From: Maricaulis sp963975345
GTDB taxonomy: Bacteria; Pseudomonadota; Alphaproteobacteria; Caulobacterales; Maricaulaceae
Direction: 5' to 3'
DNA length: 64,000 bases
NCBI RefSeq assembly: GCF_963975345.1
Contig: NZ_CAXBGE010000008.1
Coordinates: 62,001 to 126,000, forward strand
Both the position numbers and the translations under genes were made by a program. Positions 34,259-42,793 of the stretch are shown here, in pieces. The first letter of the stretch is position 1. Every line of letters begins with the position of its first letter. The notes beneath the pieces were generated by a model, which ran no database searches, was not told where the DNA came from, and saw only the letters and a program-made list of their open reading frames with translations.

Positions 34259-35788
34259 TCAGGCGTCTTTCTTGGCCGCCGGCTTCTTCTTCGCCGCTGG
34301 CTTGGCAGCCGCTTTCGGCGCCGCCGCGGCCTTGGGAGCCGCTGCTTTCTTGGCCTCAGGCTTTGCGTCTTTTTTGGCGGCTGGCTTGGCTTTGGCGGCT
34401 GGCTTTTTCTTGGCCGCAGCCTTCTTGCCCGCTGGCTTGGCAGCCGGCAGCTCTTCATCTTCGGCGTAGAGCACTTCCTTGGTCACTTTGACTTCGGTGA
34501 CATCAGCGAGCTCGAGGATGTAGTCGACGACTTTTTCCTCATAGATCGGCGCGCGCACCTGAGCGACAGCGCCAGGATTCTTCTGGTAGAATTCGACGAC
34601 CTGGCGTTCCTGACCCGGATAGCGCATCGCTTCCTGGTTGATCGCGCGGGACAATTCTTCCTGGGTGACGTCGAGCTTGTTGCGATTGCCGATCTCGGCC
34701 AGCACCAGACCAAGGCGCACGCGGCGCTCGGCGATGCCGCGATATTCGGCTTTCAACTCGTCTTCGCTCTTGTCCTTGTCATCGTCTTCGAGATGACCGT
34801 GTTCGATCGCGTGAGCGACTTCGCGCCAGATATTCTCGAACTCGGCTTCAACCATTTTCGGAGGCAGATCGAAATCATGCGCTTCGTCGAGCTGGTCGAG
34901 CACGATGCGTTTGACCTTCAGGCGTGACTGGGCGGCATGCTCGCCCACGAAACGCTTCTTCAGCGCATCCTTCAGACCATCCAGATCGGACAGGCCGAGG
35001 CGCTTGGCCAGCTCGTCATCAATCTTGGAATCCTGGGGCGCCTCGACGGCTTTCACGGTGACATCAAAGATGGCCTCTTTGCCGGCCAGGTGCTTGGCCT
35101 GATACTCGGCCGGGAAGGTCACGGTAACGGTGCGCGCTTCGCCAGTTTTGGCACCGACGAGCTGTTCTTCGAAGCCGGGGATGAAGGCGCCATCGCCAAG
35201 ACCGACGCGGCTGTCTTCGGCCGAACCGCCTTCAAAGGCGACGCCGTCAATTTTGCCGACGAAATCGATCACGACGATATCGCCATTCTCGGCCTTGGCA
35301 GCTTTACCCTTTTTCGGGCCGAATTCGCGGCTCTCATCGGCCAGCTTGACCAGGGCTTCGTCGACTTCAGCGTCGGAGACGTCGATCACCGGGCGGGTGA
35401 TCTTGATCTTGGACGGGTCAGCCGGATCGAAATCGGGCATCACTTCCAGGCTGATCTCGAACACGAAATCGGACTTGCCGGAGGTGACGGCCTTGGCATC
35501 GCTGACGACATTGATTTCTGGCTGCGAAGCTGGGCGCAGCTTGCGCTCGTCCAAAGTCTTCTGCGTGGTGGACGGCACCAGCTCGTTGAGCAGATCACCC
35601 ATGATCGATTCGCCGAACATGCGACGGATATGGCTGGTCGGCACCTTGCCAGGACGAAAGCCCTTCAAGCGGACTTCAGGACGAATCTCCTGGATCTTTG
35701 CGTCCAGGCGAGCTTGCAGATCGTCTGCAGCGAAGACGATCTCATAAGTGCGGCTCAAGCCTTCAACGGCTTTCTCGGTGACGTTCAT
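34259..35788 (-). CDS. tig: trigger factor with long Lys/Ala/Pro tail
   Basis: Ribosome-bound chaperone and peptidyl-prolyl isomerase, 509 aa. The N-terminal ribosome-binding domain has the signature GFRPGKVP, the PPIase domain spans about 150-240 (GDIVVIDFVGKIDGVAFEGG), and the helical C-domain runs to about 440. The last 63 residues are almost only Ala, Lys and Pro (blocks such as KPAAKKDAKPEAKK and KPAAKKKPAAKKDA), resembling histone-H1 or AlgP-type tails and absent from standard trigger factors of 430-450 aa. No frameshift is needed; the tail is in frame with the same high GC. Same strand as clpP-clpX-lon. Confidence 0.96.
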   Translation of the reverse strand: MNVTEKAVEGLSRTYEIVFAADDLQARLDAKIQEIRPEVRLKGFRPGKVPTSHIRRMFGESIMGDLLNELVPSTTQKTLDERKLRPASQPEINVVSDAKAVTSGKSDFVFEISLEVMPDFDPADPSKIKITRPVIDVSDAEVDEALVKLADESREFGPKKGKAAKAENGDIVVIDFVGKIDGVAFEGGSAEDSRVGLGDGAFIPGFEEQLVGAKTGEARTVTVTFPAEYQAKHLAGKEAIFDVTVKAVEAPQDSKIDDELAKRLGLSDLDGLKDALKKRFVGEHAAQSRLKVKRIVLDQLDEAHDFDLPPKMVEAEFENIWREVAHAIEHGHLEDDDKDKSEDELKAEYRGIAERRVRLGLVLAEIGNRNKLDVTQEELSRAINQEAMRYPGQERQVVEFYQKNPGAVAQVRAPIYEEKVVDYILELADVTEVKVTKEVLYAEDEELPAAKPAGKKAAAKKKPAAKAKPAAKKDAKPEAKKAAAPKAAAAPKAAAKPAAKKKPAAKKDA

Positions 35789-36098
35789 GGGTTAGCCCTG
35801 GCATTGCTGTGGAGGCGGACAAATCCGCCATCAAATTCGAGCGCGCGTTATGTCATGCCGATTCAGGACGCGCAACGCTGCGAAGCGGCTTGCAGGCGCA
35901 GTTGGGTGCTGGAATGGCAGATTGGTGCGCGGAAATTAGGGGATTTGGGGGTTCCCGATGGCAAGGTCTTAGAGCGCAGCGGGGCAAAGAGTTGTGATCA
36001 ATCCAACCGGTCCGCCTCCACCAAGGCTACGGCGGGACAGCCTTCGCTCGGTTTTAGGGTGGGCCTGCCCAGCCGAAGCTCGCGCAGCGAGCGAAGGC
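35789..36098. other. intergenic region between tRNA-Leu and tig
   Basis: About 310 bp without a gene. The left part must contain the tig promoter on the minus strand, not identified. The right part (36025-36098) is the tRNA-associated repeat described separately. Short open frames here derive from the repeat or from the tRNA. Confidence 0.6.
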
Positions 36099-36101
36099 TG
36101 G
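36025..36101 (-). repeat. tRNA-associated palindromic repeat next to tRNA-Leu
   Basis: On the minus strand a long imperfect hairpin starts at the tRNA CCA: CCAGCCTTCGCTCGC pairs with GCGAGCTTCGGCTGG apart from a three-base mismatch. It is followed by a 24-nt module (plus strand 36025-36048, ggctacggcgggacagcctt...) that differs at two positions from 27826-27849 beside tRNA-Val. The same element type therefore sits 3' of two tRNAs. Confidence 0.8.
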
Positions 36102-36183
36102 TGCGGGTAGAGGGACTTGAACCCCCACTCCGTAAAGAACGTGGACCTAAACCACGCGCGTCTACCAATTCCGCCATACCCGC
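36099..36183 (-). tRNA. tRNA-Leu (TAG)
   Basis: Class II tRNA on the minus strand: acceptor GCGGGTA pairs with TACCCGC, D-arm GGCGGAATTGGTAGACGC, anticodon loop TTTAGGT (anticodon TAG), long variable arm, T-arm GGTTCAAGTCC, discriminator A and encoded CCA (36099-36101). Confidence 0.97.
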
Positions 36184-36301
36184 ATATAGCGGCGCGGTGA
36201 TGACATGCAGGCGCATATGGCGCAACCGGGATTTCCTGTGTCACGGCGTGCGCAGTTGCGGCACACTCGCGGCGAGCAGGAGCTGGAGAGGATCACACTG
36301 A

Positions 36302-36910
36302 ATGGCCGAGGAAAACGAACGTAGCGGCTTTAATTGGGAAACCCGCTTTGCCGCCAATGAAACGCCGTGGGAGCGGCCCGACCTGCATCCGGCCATGCTG
36401 GCTTGGGCAAAAGCCGGCGAGCTGACGCCCGGACAACGCGTCATCATTCCCGGGTGTGGCCGCTCGCCGGAACTGGGCTTCCTCGCCGCGCATGGGCTGG
36501 ATGTCACCGGCGCCGATCTGTCATCAACCGCCCTCGCCTTTCAGCGCCAACATCTCGATTCGACCGGGTTTGACGCGACCTTACTCGAGGGCGATGTCCT
36601 CGCTCACCGTCCCGACGCGCCCTATGACCGGGTCTATGAGCAGACCTTCCTGTGCGCGATCCCGCCGCGCCTGCGCTGTGATTATGAAACCGCGCTGTGT
36701 GACTGGCTGAAGCCGGGCGGGCATTTGCTCGCTTTGTTCATGCAAAAGGACGTGCCGGGCGGGCCGCCCTATGGCTGCGCCCTGCCTGCGATGCGCGAAC
36801 TCTTTCCGGCACAGCGCTGGATCTGGCCAGCCGACAGCGACTTCACCGCCTGGCCGCACCCTTCACTGAGCGGCAAGCCGGAACTGGCCGGCGTGCTGGT
36901 GCGGCGCTAG
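36302..36910 (+). CDS. thiopurine S-methyltransferase-like SAM-dependent methyltransferase
   Basis: A 202-residue class I methyltransferase of the TPMT family. The SAM site is RVIIPGCGRSPELGFLAAHG followed by the acidic strand VTGADLSS. TPMT-type features: the N-terminal WETRFAANETPWERPD and the later YEQTFLCAIPPRLR. Such enzymes methylate sulfur, selenium or tellurium compounds, or halides; the substrate here is open. The stop is 4 bp past the 3' end of the convergent MATE gene (overlap). Confidence 0.88.
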   Translation: MAEENERSGFNWETRFAANETPWERPDLHPAMLAWAKAGELTPGQRVIIPGCGRSPELGFLAAHGLDVTGADLSSTALAFQRQHLDSTGFDATLLEGDVLAHRPDAPYDRVYEQTFLCAIPPRLRCDYETALCDWLKPGGHLLALFMQKDVPGGPPYGCALPAMRELFPAQRWIWPADSDFTAWPHPSLSGKPELAGVLVRR

Positions 36911-38325
36911 CTGGCGTTCTCGCTGGCCGGCTGACCCGCCGATTTCCGCGCCTTGCCATGCTTGGCGGTCATCGGCGCCCGGGTCATAACGTAGAGACCC
37001 GCCACTGTCCCAGAGACGATATTGGCAAAGGCCACGCCCCAGATCACACCTGATGGCGCGTCGAGCAGAATGGCTCCAGCCAATACACCCGGCACCATCA
37101 AACCCAGTGCCCGGCCGGCGGTGATGGCCATGCCGTGGCCGGGACGGCCGAGGCCATTGAAGCCGGCGCTGGCGGCAATGGTGATGCCATAACCGGCCAC
37201 CGTCAGCGGCACCAGGCGCCAGTAGAATACTGCCGTCGCCTGGCCCGCCTCGCTGGGCAGGAAGGCAGCGGCGATCAGCCCGGCGCACAGCCACAGCACG
37301 ATCGCCATGGCGAGACTCCAGCCGATGCAGAACAGGAAGCTTGAGCGGAATGCCTCACGCACCCGGTCGAGCCGACGGGCGCCTCCATTCTGACCGGTCA
37401 CGGCACCGATGCTGGCGGAGAGCGCAAACAACGGCACAATCGCAAAGGCCTCGATTCGGCCGGCCACGCCGAGTGCCGCCACCGCAGCATCGCCAAAGCG
37501 TGCCATCGCCAGTCCGCTCATCGCGACGGTTAGGGCAATCGGGTTAAAAACATTGGAGATGCTGGCCGGAAGCCCGACCCGCGCAATCTCGCCCCAATGG
37601 TGCCAGACCTCACCCAGATCGGCCCAGCCGAAATCGATCAGTTTTTCCTTGAACACCAGATACCAGCCAACCATGGCGAAAGTCAGCGCATTGGATGCCA
37701 CTGTCGCCAGTGCCGCACCGGACACACCCCAGCCGAGCCCGGGGAAGAGACCGAACACATCGTCGAGAATGAAGATCGGGTCCAGGATCAGATTGAACAC
37801 CGCTGCGGCGATCATCATCAGGCTGGGAATAATGGCATTGCCCAGCGCCCGCAGGATATTGCTCGCCACCATTGGTCCAACGATCAGCACAATGCCGCCA
37901 AACCAGACCGTCATATATTCAACCACATAGGGCAGCATGGTTTCGCTGGCGCCGAGGAGATGAAAAATCGGCTCAACGAATAATATCCCCAATGCCGACA
38001 CGGCTCCGACCGACAAGAGCGATAGCGTCATCGCATCGGTGGCGATACGTGGAATCGAGCTGGAATCCTTGCGTCCGGCAGCGCGCGAAACGGCCGAGAC
38101 GGCGCCCGCCCCCAGCCCAATAGAGACACTCATCACCAGCATGGTGACGGGAAAACTCATCTGCACCGCAGCCTGCTGTGCCGTGCCCAGGGTTCCGACC
38201 CAATAAGTGTCCACCACGCCGACCAGCATCATGGCGAGAATGCCGAAGCTCATTGGCACGAGCATGCGCAGCACATGGCCGAACACCGGCCCCTGCGTCA
38301 TGTCGTGTGCGGTCCGTCCGGCCAT
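36907..38325 (-). CDS. MATE family multidrug/Na+ efflux protein
   Basis: Cation-coupled exporter of 472 aa with twelve predicted helices. N-terminal FGHVLRMLVPMSFGILAMML and the repeat in the second half at about residue 250 (EIARVGLPASISNVFNPIAL) show the two related bundles; the Pro/Gly-rich GLAMARFGDAAVAALGVAGR fits the family. The ATG at 38325 has AAGGA 6 nt upstream; a TTG two codons earlier is the longest frame. Stand-alone gene; substrate unknown. Confidence 0.93.
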   Translation of the reverse strand: MAGRTAHDMTQGPVFGHVLRMLVPMSFGILAMMLVGVVDTYWVGTLGTAQQAAVQMSFPVTMLVMSVSIGLGAGAVSAVSRAAGRKDSSSIPRIATDAMTLSLLSVGAVSALGILFVEPIFHLLGASETMLPYVVEYMTVWFGGIVLIVGPMVASNILRALGNAIIPSLMMIAAAVFNLILDPIFILDDVFGLFPGLGWGVSGAALATVASNALTFAMVGWYLVFKEKLIDFGWADLGEVWHHWGEIARVGLPASISNVFNPIALTVAMSGLAMARFGDAAVAALGVAGRIEAFAIVPLFALSASIGAVTGQNGGARRLDRVREAFRSSFLFCIGWSLAMAIVLWLCAGLIAAAFLPSEAGQATAVFYWRLVPLTVAGYGITIAASAGFNGLGRPGHGMAITAGRALGLMVPGVLAGAILLDAPSGVIWGVAFANIVSGTVAGLYVMTRAPMTAKHGKARKSAGQPASENAS

Positions 38326-38413
38326 GCTCAATCCTTGTCCACGCGTCGGCGATTAGATAGCGAGTTTCGGAGAAATCTGCACTGCATTGACGTCACGTCG
38401 TCGTGAATGACGG

Positions 38414-40693
38414 CTATGCGGTGGCTTTGTTGAGATCGTAGGCGGCGATGCTGGCGAGGTTGACGATGTCAGTCACCGAGGCACCGAGCCGGGCGATCTG
38501 GACCGGCTTTTCCAGCCCGACCAGCATCGGACCAATCACTGTCGCACCGCCGGCGGCTTTCAACAAACGCACCGCAATCGAGGCCGAATGAACCGCCGGC
38601 ATGATCAGAACATTGGCCGGCTCGCTCAGACGCGAGAAGGGATAGAGAACATGGTGACCGGGATCGAGCGCAATATCGGCTGCCATTTCGCCTTCATATT
38701 CAAAATCGACGCCAAGCTCGTCGAGAATGGCGACAGCGTCCTGCATCTTCTCCGAACGCTCGCCCGGCGGGTTGCCGAAACTGGAATAAGACAAAAACGC
38801 CACGTGGGGCGTCAGTCCAAAGCGGCGCGCGGCGTTTGCCGTCGCGATGCCGATTTCTGCCAGTGCCCGGGCATCGGGAAATTCGGTCACGCTGATATCG
38901 CCGATGATCAGTGTGCGACCGCGCGACACAGCGGCGGCGATACCGACGGCGCGCCCACCCTCGACAGAATCCAGCGCCAGTTTGACGTCACGCATCACCA
39001 CATTCGAATGCCGCGTCACGCCGGTGACCATGCCGTCGGCCTGGCCCATTTTCAGCATGCAGGCAGAAAAGACATTGCGGTCATTATTGACCAAACGCTG
39101 CACGTCGCGGCGCAGATAGCCTTTGCGCTGCAGGCGCTTGTAGAGGAAATCGGCATAGTCCGAATTCTGCTCCGACAGGCGCGCATTGCAGATTTCCAGC
39201 GTGCCGGTTGGAATCCCCAGTTCGCGCATATTGGCCAGCGCGACACCCTCGCGCGCCACCAGGATCGCCCTGCCCAGCCCCTGGGACTGGAAGGCATGGG
39301 CGGCGCGGATCACTGACGGCTCCTCACCTTCAGCGAAGACAATCGTCTTCTGGTCGGCTCGGATCGAGGCGGCGACGCGCTGCTGCAGGGCTGCCGTCGG
39401 ATCGAGCCGCCGCGCCAGCGTATGGGTGTAGTTGACGCCCTCATCGAAGGGCAGTCGTGCGACGCCGCTATCAACCGCCGCCTTGGCGACAAAGGGCGGG
39501 ACCCAGGAAATCAGGCGCGGATCGAAGGGCGACGGGATGATATAATTGCGCCCGTATTGCAAACGCTCACCCTTATAAGCGAGCGCGACCTCGTCGGGCA
39601 CGTCCTCACGGGCGAGGGCAGCGAGGGCCCGGGCTGCGGCGATCTTCATTTCTTCGTTGATGGTGCGGGCCCGCACGTCCAGCGCGCCGCGAAAGATGTA
39701 GGGGAAGCCGAGGACATTATTGACCTGGTTGGGATAGTCCGACCGGCCCGTCGCCATGATCACATCATCGCGTACCGACTTGACCTCTTCCGGAGTGATT
39801 TCCGGGGTTGGATTGGCCATCGCGAAAACGATCGGATTCGGCGCCAGACTGGCGATGATCTCCTTGGTGAAGACGCCGGCCGCCGACAGGCCGAGCAGGA
39901 CATCAGCCCCGACCGCCGCCTCGGCGAGCGTGCGCGCTTTGGTTTTGCAGGCGTGTTTCGCGAGGCGTTCATGCAGCCCCTCGCGGCCCTCATAAACCAC
40001 GCCTTCGATATCAACGACGATGGTGTTTTCCTTGCGAACCCCGATGGATTCGATCAGTTCGAGCACTGACAGCCCTGCTGCGCCGGCGCCGCAGAGGACG
40101 ACTTTGATGTCCTCCAGCTTGCGCCCGGTAATGTCGCAGGCATTGATCAGACCGGCCGTGGCGATGATCGCCGTGCCGTGCTGGTCGTCGTGGAATACCG
40201 GAATATCGAGCATCTCGCGCAAGCGGCGTTCGATCTCGAAGCATTCCGGCGATTTGATATCTTCCAGATTGATACCGCCAAACGTGTCGCCAAAGCCGCG
40301 CACACAAGCGATGAATTCTTCCGGATCGGTATAGTCGATCTCAATGTCGACGGCGTCGATATCGGCAAAGCGCTTGAACAGGATCGCCTTGCCTTCCATC
40401 ACCGGCTTGGACGCGCGCGGGCCGAGATTTCCAAGCCCGAGGATCGCGGTGCCGTTCGTTACGACCGCGACCATATTGCCCTTGGAGGTATAGTCATAAA
40501 CCGCTTCAGGGTCGGCCGCGATAGCGCGGACGGGAGCCGCAACGCCTGGCGAGTAGGCCAGAGCCAGATCGCGCTGGGTCGACATCGGCTTGGTCGCGGC
40601 AATGGCCAGCTTGCCCGGGGTCGGCTTGAGGTGGAATATCAGGGCGTCGATATCGAGCTGGCTGTCGGCGCTGTAGGGCGTATCTGACGACAT
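38414..40693 (-). CDS. maeB: NADP-dependent malic enzyme with phosphotransacetylase-like domain
   Basis: Oxidative decarboxylation of malate to pyruvate and CO2, 759 aa. The malic-enzyme half (about 1-430) shows LALAYSPGVAAP, GNMVAVVTNGTAILGLGNLG, FHDDQHGTAIIATAGL and the nucleotide-fold VLCGAGAAGLS. The C-terminal half (about 430-759) is a phosphate-acetyltransferase-like domain (ADGMVTGVTR, VLIMPAVHSASIA) that in this class is regulatory rather than catalytic. ATG at 40693. Single gene, followed downstream on the same strand by the MATE exporter. Confidence 0.96.
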   Translation of the reverse strand: MSSDTPYSADSQLDIDALIFHLKPTPGKLAIAATKPMSTQRDLALAYSPGVAAPVRAIAADPEAVYDYTSKGNMVAVVTNGTAILGLGNLGPRASKPVMEGKAILFKRFADIDAVDIEIDYTDPEEFIACVRGFGDTFGGINLEDIKSPECFEIERRLREMLDIPVFHDDQHGTAIIATAGLINACDITGRKLEDIKVVLCGAGAAGLSVLELIESIGVRKENTIVVDIEGVVYEGREGLHERLAKHACKTKARTLAEAAVGADVLLGLSAAGVFTKEIIASLAPNPIVFAMANPTPEITPEEVKSVRDDVIMATGRSDYPNQVNNVLGFPYIFRGALDVRARTINEEMKIAAARALAALAREDVPDEVALAYKGERLQYGRNYIIPSPFDPRLISWVPPFVAKAAVDSGVARLPFDEGVNYTHTLARRLDPTAALQQRVAASIRADQKTIVFAEGEEPSVIRAAHAFQSQGLGRAILVAREGVALANMRELGIPTGTLEICNARLSEQNSDYADFLYKRLQRKGYLRRDVQRLVNNDRNVFSACMLKMGQADGMVTGVTRHSNVVMRDVKLALDSVEGGRAVGIAAAVSRGRTLIIGDISVTEFPDARALAEIGIATANAARRFGLTPHVAFLSYSSFGNPPGERSEKMQDAVAILDELGVDFEYEGEMAADIALDPGHHVLYPFSRLSEPANVLIMPAVHSASIAVRLLKAAGGATVIGPMLVGLEKPVQIARLGASVTDIVNLASIAAYDLNKATA

Positions 40694-40764
40694 GGGTCAA
40701 CCTTGTGGCAAGCGTGACACGAACATGACCTGAGCCGCCGCTCGCGCCAAGCCCGCGATCTGTA

Positions 40765-42282
40765 TTATCGATCCGGACGCCCCAGACGGGCCAGAGCCCG
40801 TTCGCGCGCAGCTCGCTCCGCCAAGGCCTGCAACACCTGCGGCAGCGCGTCGGGGATATCCTCGGCAATCAGACCCTGGCCGAGACGCTGCCCGGCATCG
40901 CCATGCAACCAGGACGCCGCGCAAGCCGCCTGAAAGGCGGGCACGGTCTGCGCCATCAGACCGCCAATCAGGCCAGCGAGCACATCGCCGCTCCCCGCCG
41001 TCGCCAGGGCCGGGCTGGCATGACGATTGATGACCGGCGTCTGCCCCGTTATTGCAATCACGGTGTCGGCGCCCTTGAGCAAAACCACGCAGCCCGCCTG
41101 CCGGGCCGCTTCGGCGGTCGCCTCGATCCGGTTGACCGAAGCGGTCAGCAGTCCGGGAAAGAGCCGCTCGAACTCGCCGGCATGAGGTGTAATCACATCG
41201 ATGGGGCGCAATTGCGCGAACAGGGCCTGCGGATCGGATTCGAAGCTCGTCAGGGCGTCAGCGTCGAGCACCATTGGCGCTGGCCCGGTGAGCGCCTCGC
41301 TGACAGCGCGCCGCGTGGTCTCGCCCATCCCGGCCGCCGGGCCGATTAGGCCGGCGTCGGCCCGCAACCCAACGAGGAATTCGCCCGTATCCGCCTCGGC
41401 ATCCCAGCGCTTCACCATCACCGCCGTCGACGCACTCGCATTGACCAAAAGGGCCGCAGGCGGGCTGGCCAGCGTCACCAAGCCGGCACCAGCGCGCAGC
41501 CCGGCGATGGCCGCCAACCGCGCGGCGCCGGTCGAAGACGCACCGCCGGAAAACACCACCAGCCGGCCGCGTTGATGCTTGTGGGTACCCGCTTGCGGGA
41601 CCGGCAGCGCCGCCTGCCACAAGGCCGGCGCGTTTAGCTGTGCAATCGGAGTCACAACATCGCGCCATCCGGCAGGAATACCGATATCGGCAATCACGAG
41701 TTCGCCGCAAAGCGAGGCAGCCGGCTCCAGGCAATGCGACGGCTTGCGGCAATGGAAGCTCACGGTGAGATCGGCGCGGACGGTGATGCCGTCCGGTGCG
41801 GGCCGATCGCCACAAACGCCACTGGGTAAATCAACGGCGATCACTGGAATTGCGCGAACGACGAGGACGGCAGCAAGTTCAGCCGTGACGCCGTCGAGCG
41901 GGCGGCTCAAACCGGCGCCGAATATGGCATCAACGACGAGTTCAGCCTCGCCCGGCGAGGTAGCACTCATGCGCTCAACCGGCCCGTCCCAAAGGGCCAG
42001 CGCGGCCGCTGCATCGCCCTTCATCCGCCCCGGATCGCCCAGCAGAGCGATCCGCACCGACCAGCCGGCCTGGCGCAGGATCCGGCCGCAAACCAGGCCA
42101 TCGCCGCCATTCTTGCCGGGCCCGCACAGAATCACCGTCGGGCGCTTGGCCCAACGCGACAGAATCGCTTGGGCGACCGCTGAACCAGCAGCTTCCATCA
42201 AGCTGAGACCCGACACGCCGGCCGCCTCGGCATGGCGGTCGCAGGCCGCGCTGTCGGCCGTCTTGAGCACGTCGAGTGGCAT
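40765..42282 (-). CDS. nnr: bifunctional NAD(P)HX epimerase / dehydratase
   Basis: Metabolite-repair enzyme that restores hydrated NADH/NADPH, about 505 aa. The N-terminal YjeF_N epimerase domain (about 1-215) has GPGKNGGDGLVCGRIL and DLPSGVCGDRPAP. The C-terminal ribokinase-like dehydratase domain (about 225-500) has LVVFSGGASSTGAARLAA and the catalytic TAGSGDVLAGLIGGL. The ATG at 42282 has GGAG five bases upstream; ATG 42285 and ATG 42324 are in frame and possible. It is divergent from glnB. Confidence 0.95.
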   Translation of the reverse strand: MPLDVLKTADSAACDRHAEAAGVSGLSLMEAAGSAVAQAILSRWAKRPTVILCGPGKNGGDGLVCGRILRQAGWSVRIALLGDPGRMKGDAAAALALWDGPVERMSATSPGEAELVVDAIFGAGLSRPLDGVTAELAAVLVVRAIPVIAVDLPSGVCGDRPAPDGITVRADLTVSFHCRKPSHCLEPAASLCGELVIADIGIPAGWRDVVTPIAQLNAPALWQAALPVPQAGTHKHQRGRLVVFSGGASSTGAARLAAIAGLRAGAGLVTLASPPAALLVNASASTAVMVKRWDAEADTGEFLVGLRADAGLIGPAAGMGETTRRAVSEALTGPAPMVLDADALTSFESDPQALFAQLRPIDVITPHAGEFERLFPGLLTASVNRIEATAEAARQAGCVVLLKGADTVIAITGQTPVINRHASPALATAGSGDVLAGLIGGLMAQTVPAFQAACAASWLHGDAGQRLGQGLIAEDIPDALPQVLQALAERAARERALARLGRPDR

Positions 42283-42412
42283 CATCGCTCCATTGTGCAG
42301 CACAGCTGCCCGATTGTGGGGCATTTGTGAGCGCGAACCCTATCCCGGATCATTTGCCTCTTGTAACGCACAAGCGCATCACTAGCGTCACCCCAAGACG
42401 TCGGAGTCGGCC

Positions 42413-42751
42413 ATGAAGAAAATCGAAGCCATCATCAAACCGTTCAAGCTTGATGACGTGAAGGAAGCGCTGCAGGAAATCGGTGTCCAAGGCCTGACCG
42501 TGATCGAAGCCAAAGGCTTTGGCCGCCAGAAGGGCCATACCGAGCTCTATCGCGGCGCGGAATATGTTGTCGACTTCCTGCCCAAGATCAAGATCGAGCT
42601 CGTGCTCCCCGCCGACCGTGTCGAAGCCGCCATCGAGGCGATCCAGACCGCGGCGCAGACAGGCCGCATCGGCGATGGCAAGATTTTCGTCAGCCCCGTC
42701 GAACGTGTCATCCGCATCAGGACCGGCGAAACCGGTCTCGACGCGCTTTAA
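42413..42751 (+). CDS. glnB: nitrogen regulatory protein P-II
   Basis: Trimeric signal transducer for 2-oxoglutarate, ATP/ADP and glutamine, 112 aa. The T-loop carries Tyr51 (ELYRGAEY), the uridylylation site; the B-loop region TGRIGDGKIFV and C-terminal RIRTGETG are intact. GGAG lies upstream of the ATG. It precedes glnA by 42 bp in the same orientation, the classic glnB-glnA operon. I see no convincing NtrC or sigma-54 site in the 130 bp before it. Confidence 0.98.
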   Translation: MKKIEAIIKPFKLDDVKEALQEIGVQGLTVIEAKGFGRQKGHTELYRGAEYVVDFLPKIKIELVLPADRVEAAIEAIQTAAQTGRIGDGKIFVSPVERVIRIRTGETGLDAL

Positions 42752-42793
42752 ACCCACCCACCACTGCCGCCCAGCAAATCCGGAGCCCGGTCC

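Noticed and set aside
35969..36244. Short minus-strand frames around tRNA-Leu
   Set aside because: Same cause: translated tRNA and tRNA-associated repeat.
42325..42412. NtrC or sigma-54 site upstream of glnB
   Set aside because: No TGGCAC-N5-TTGC or TGCAC-N-GTGCA pattern seen in the interval.
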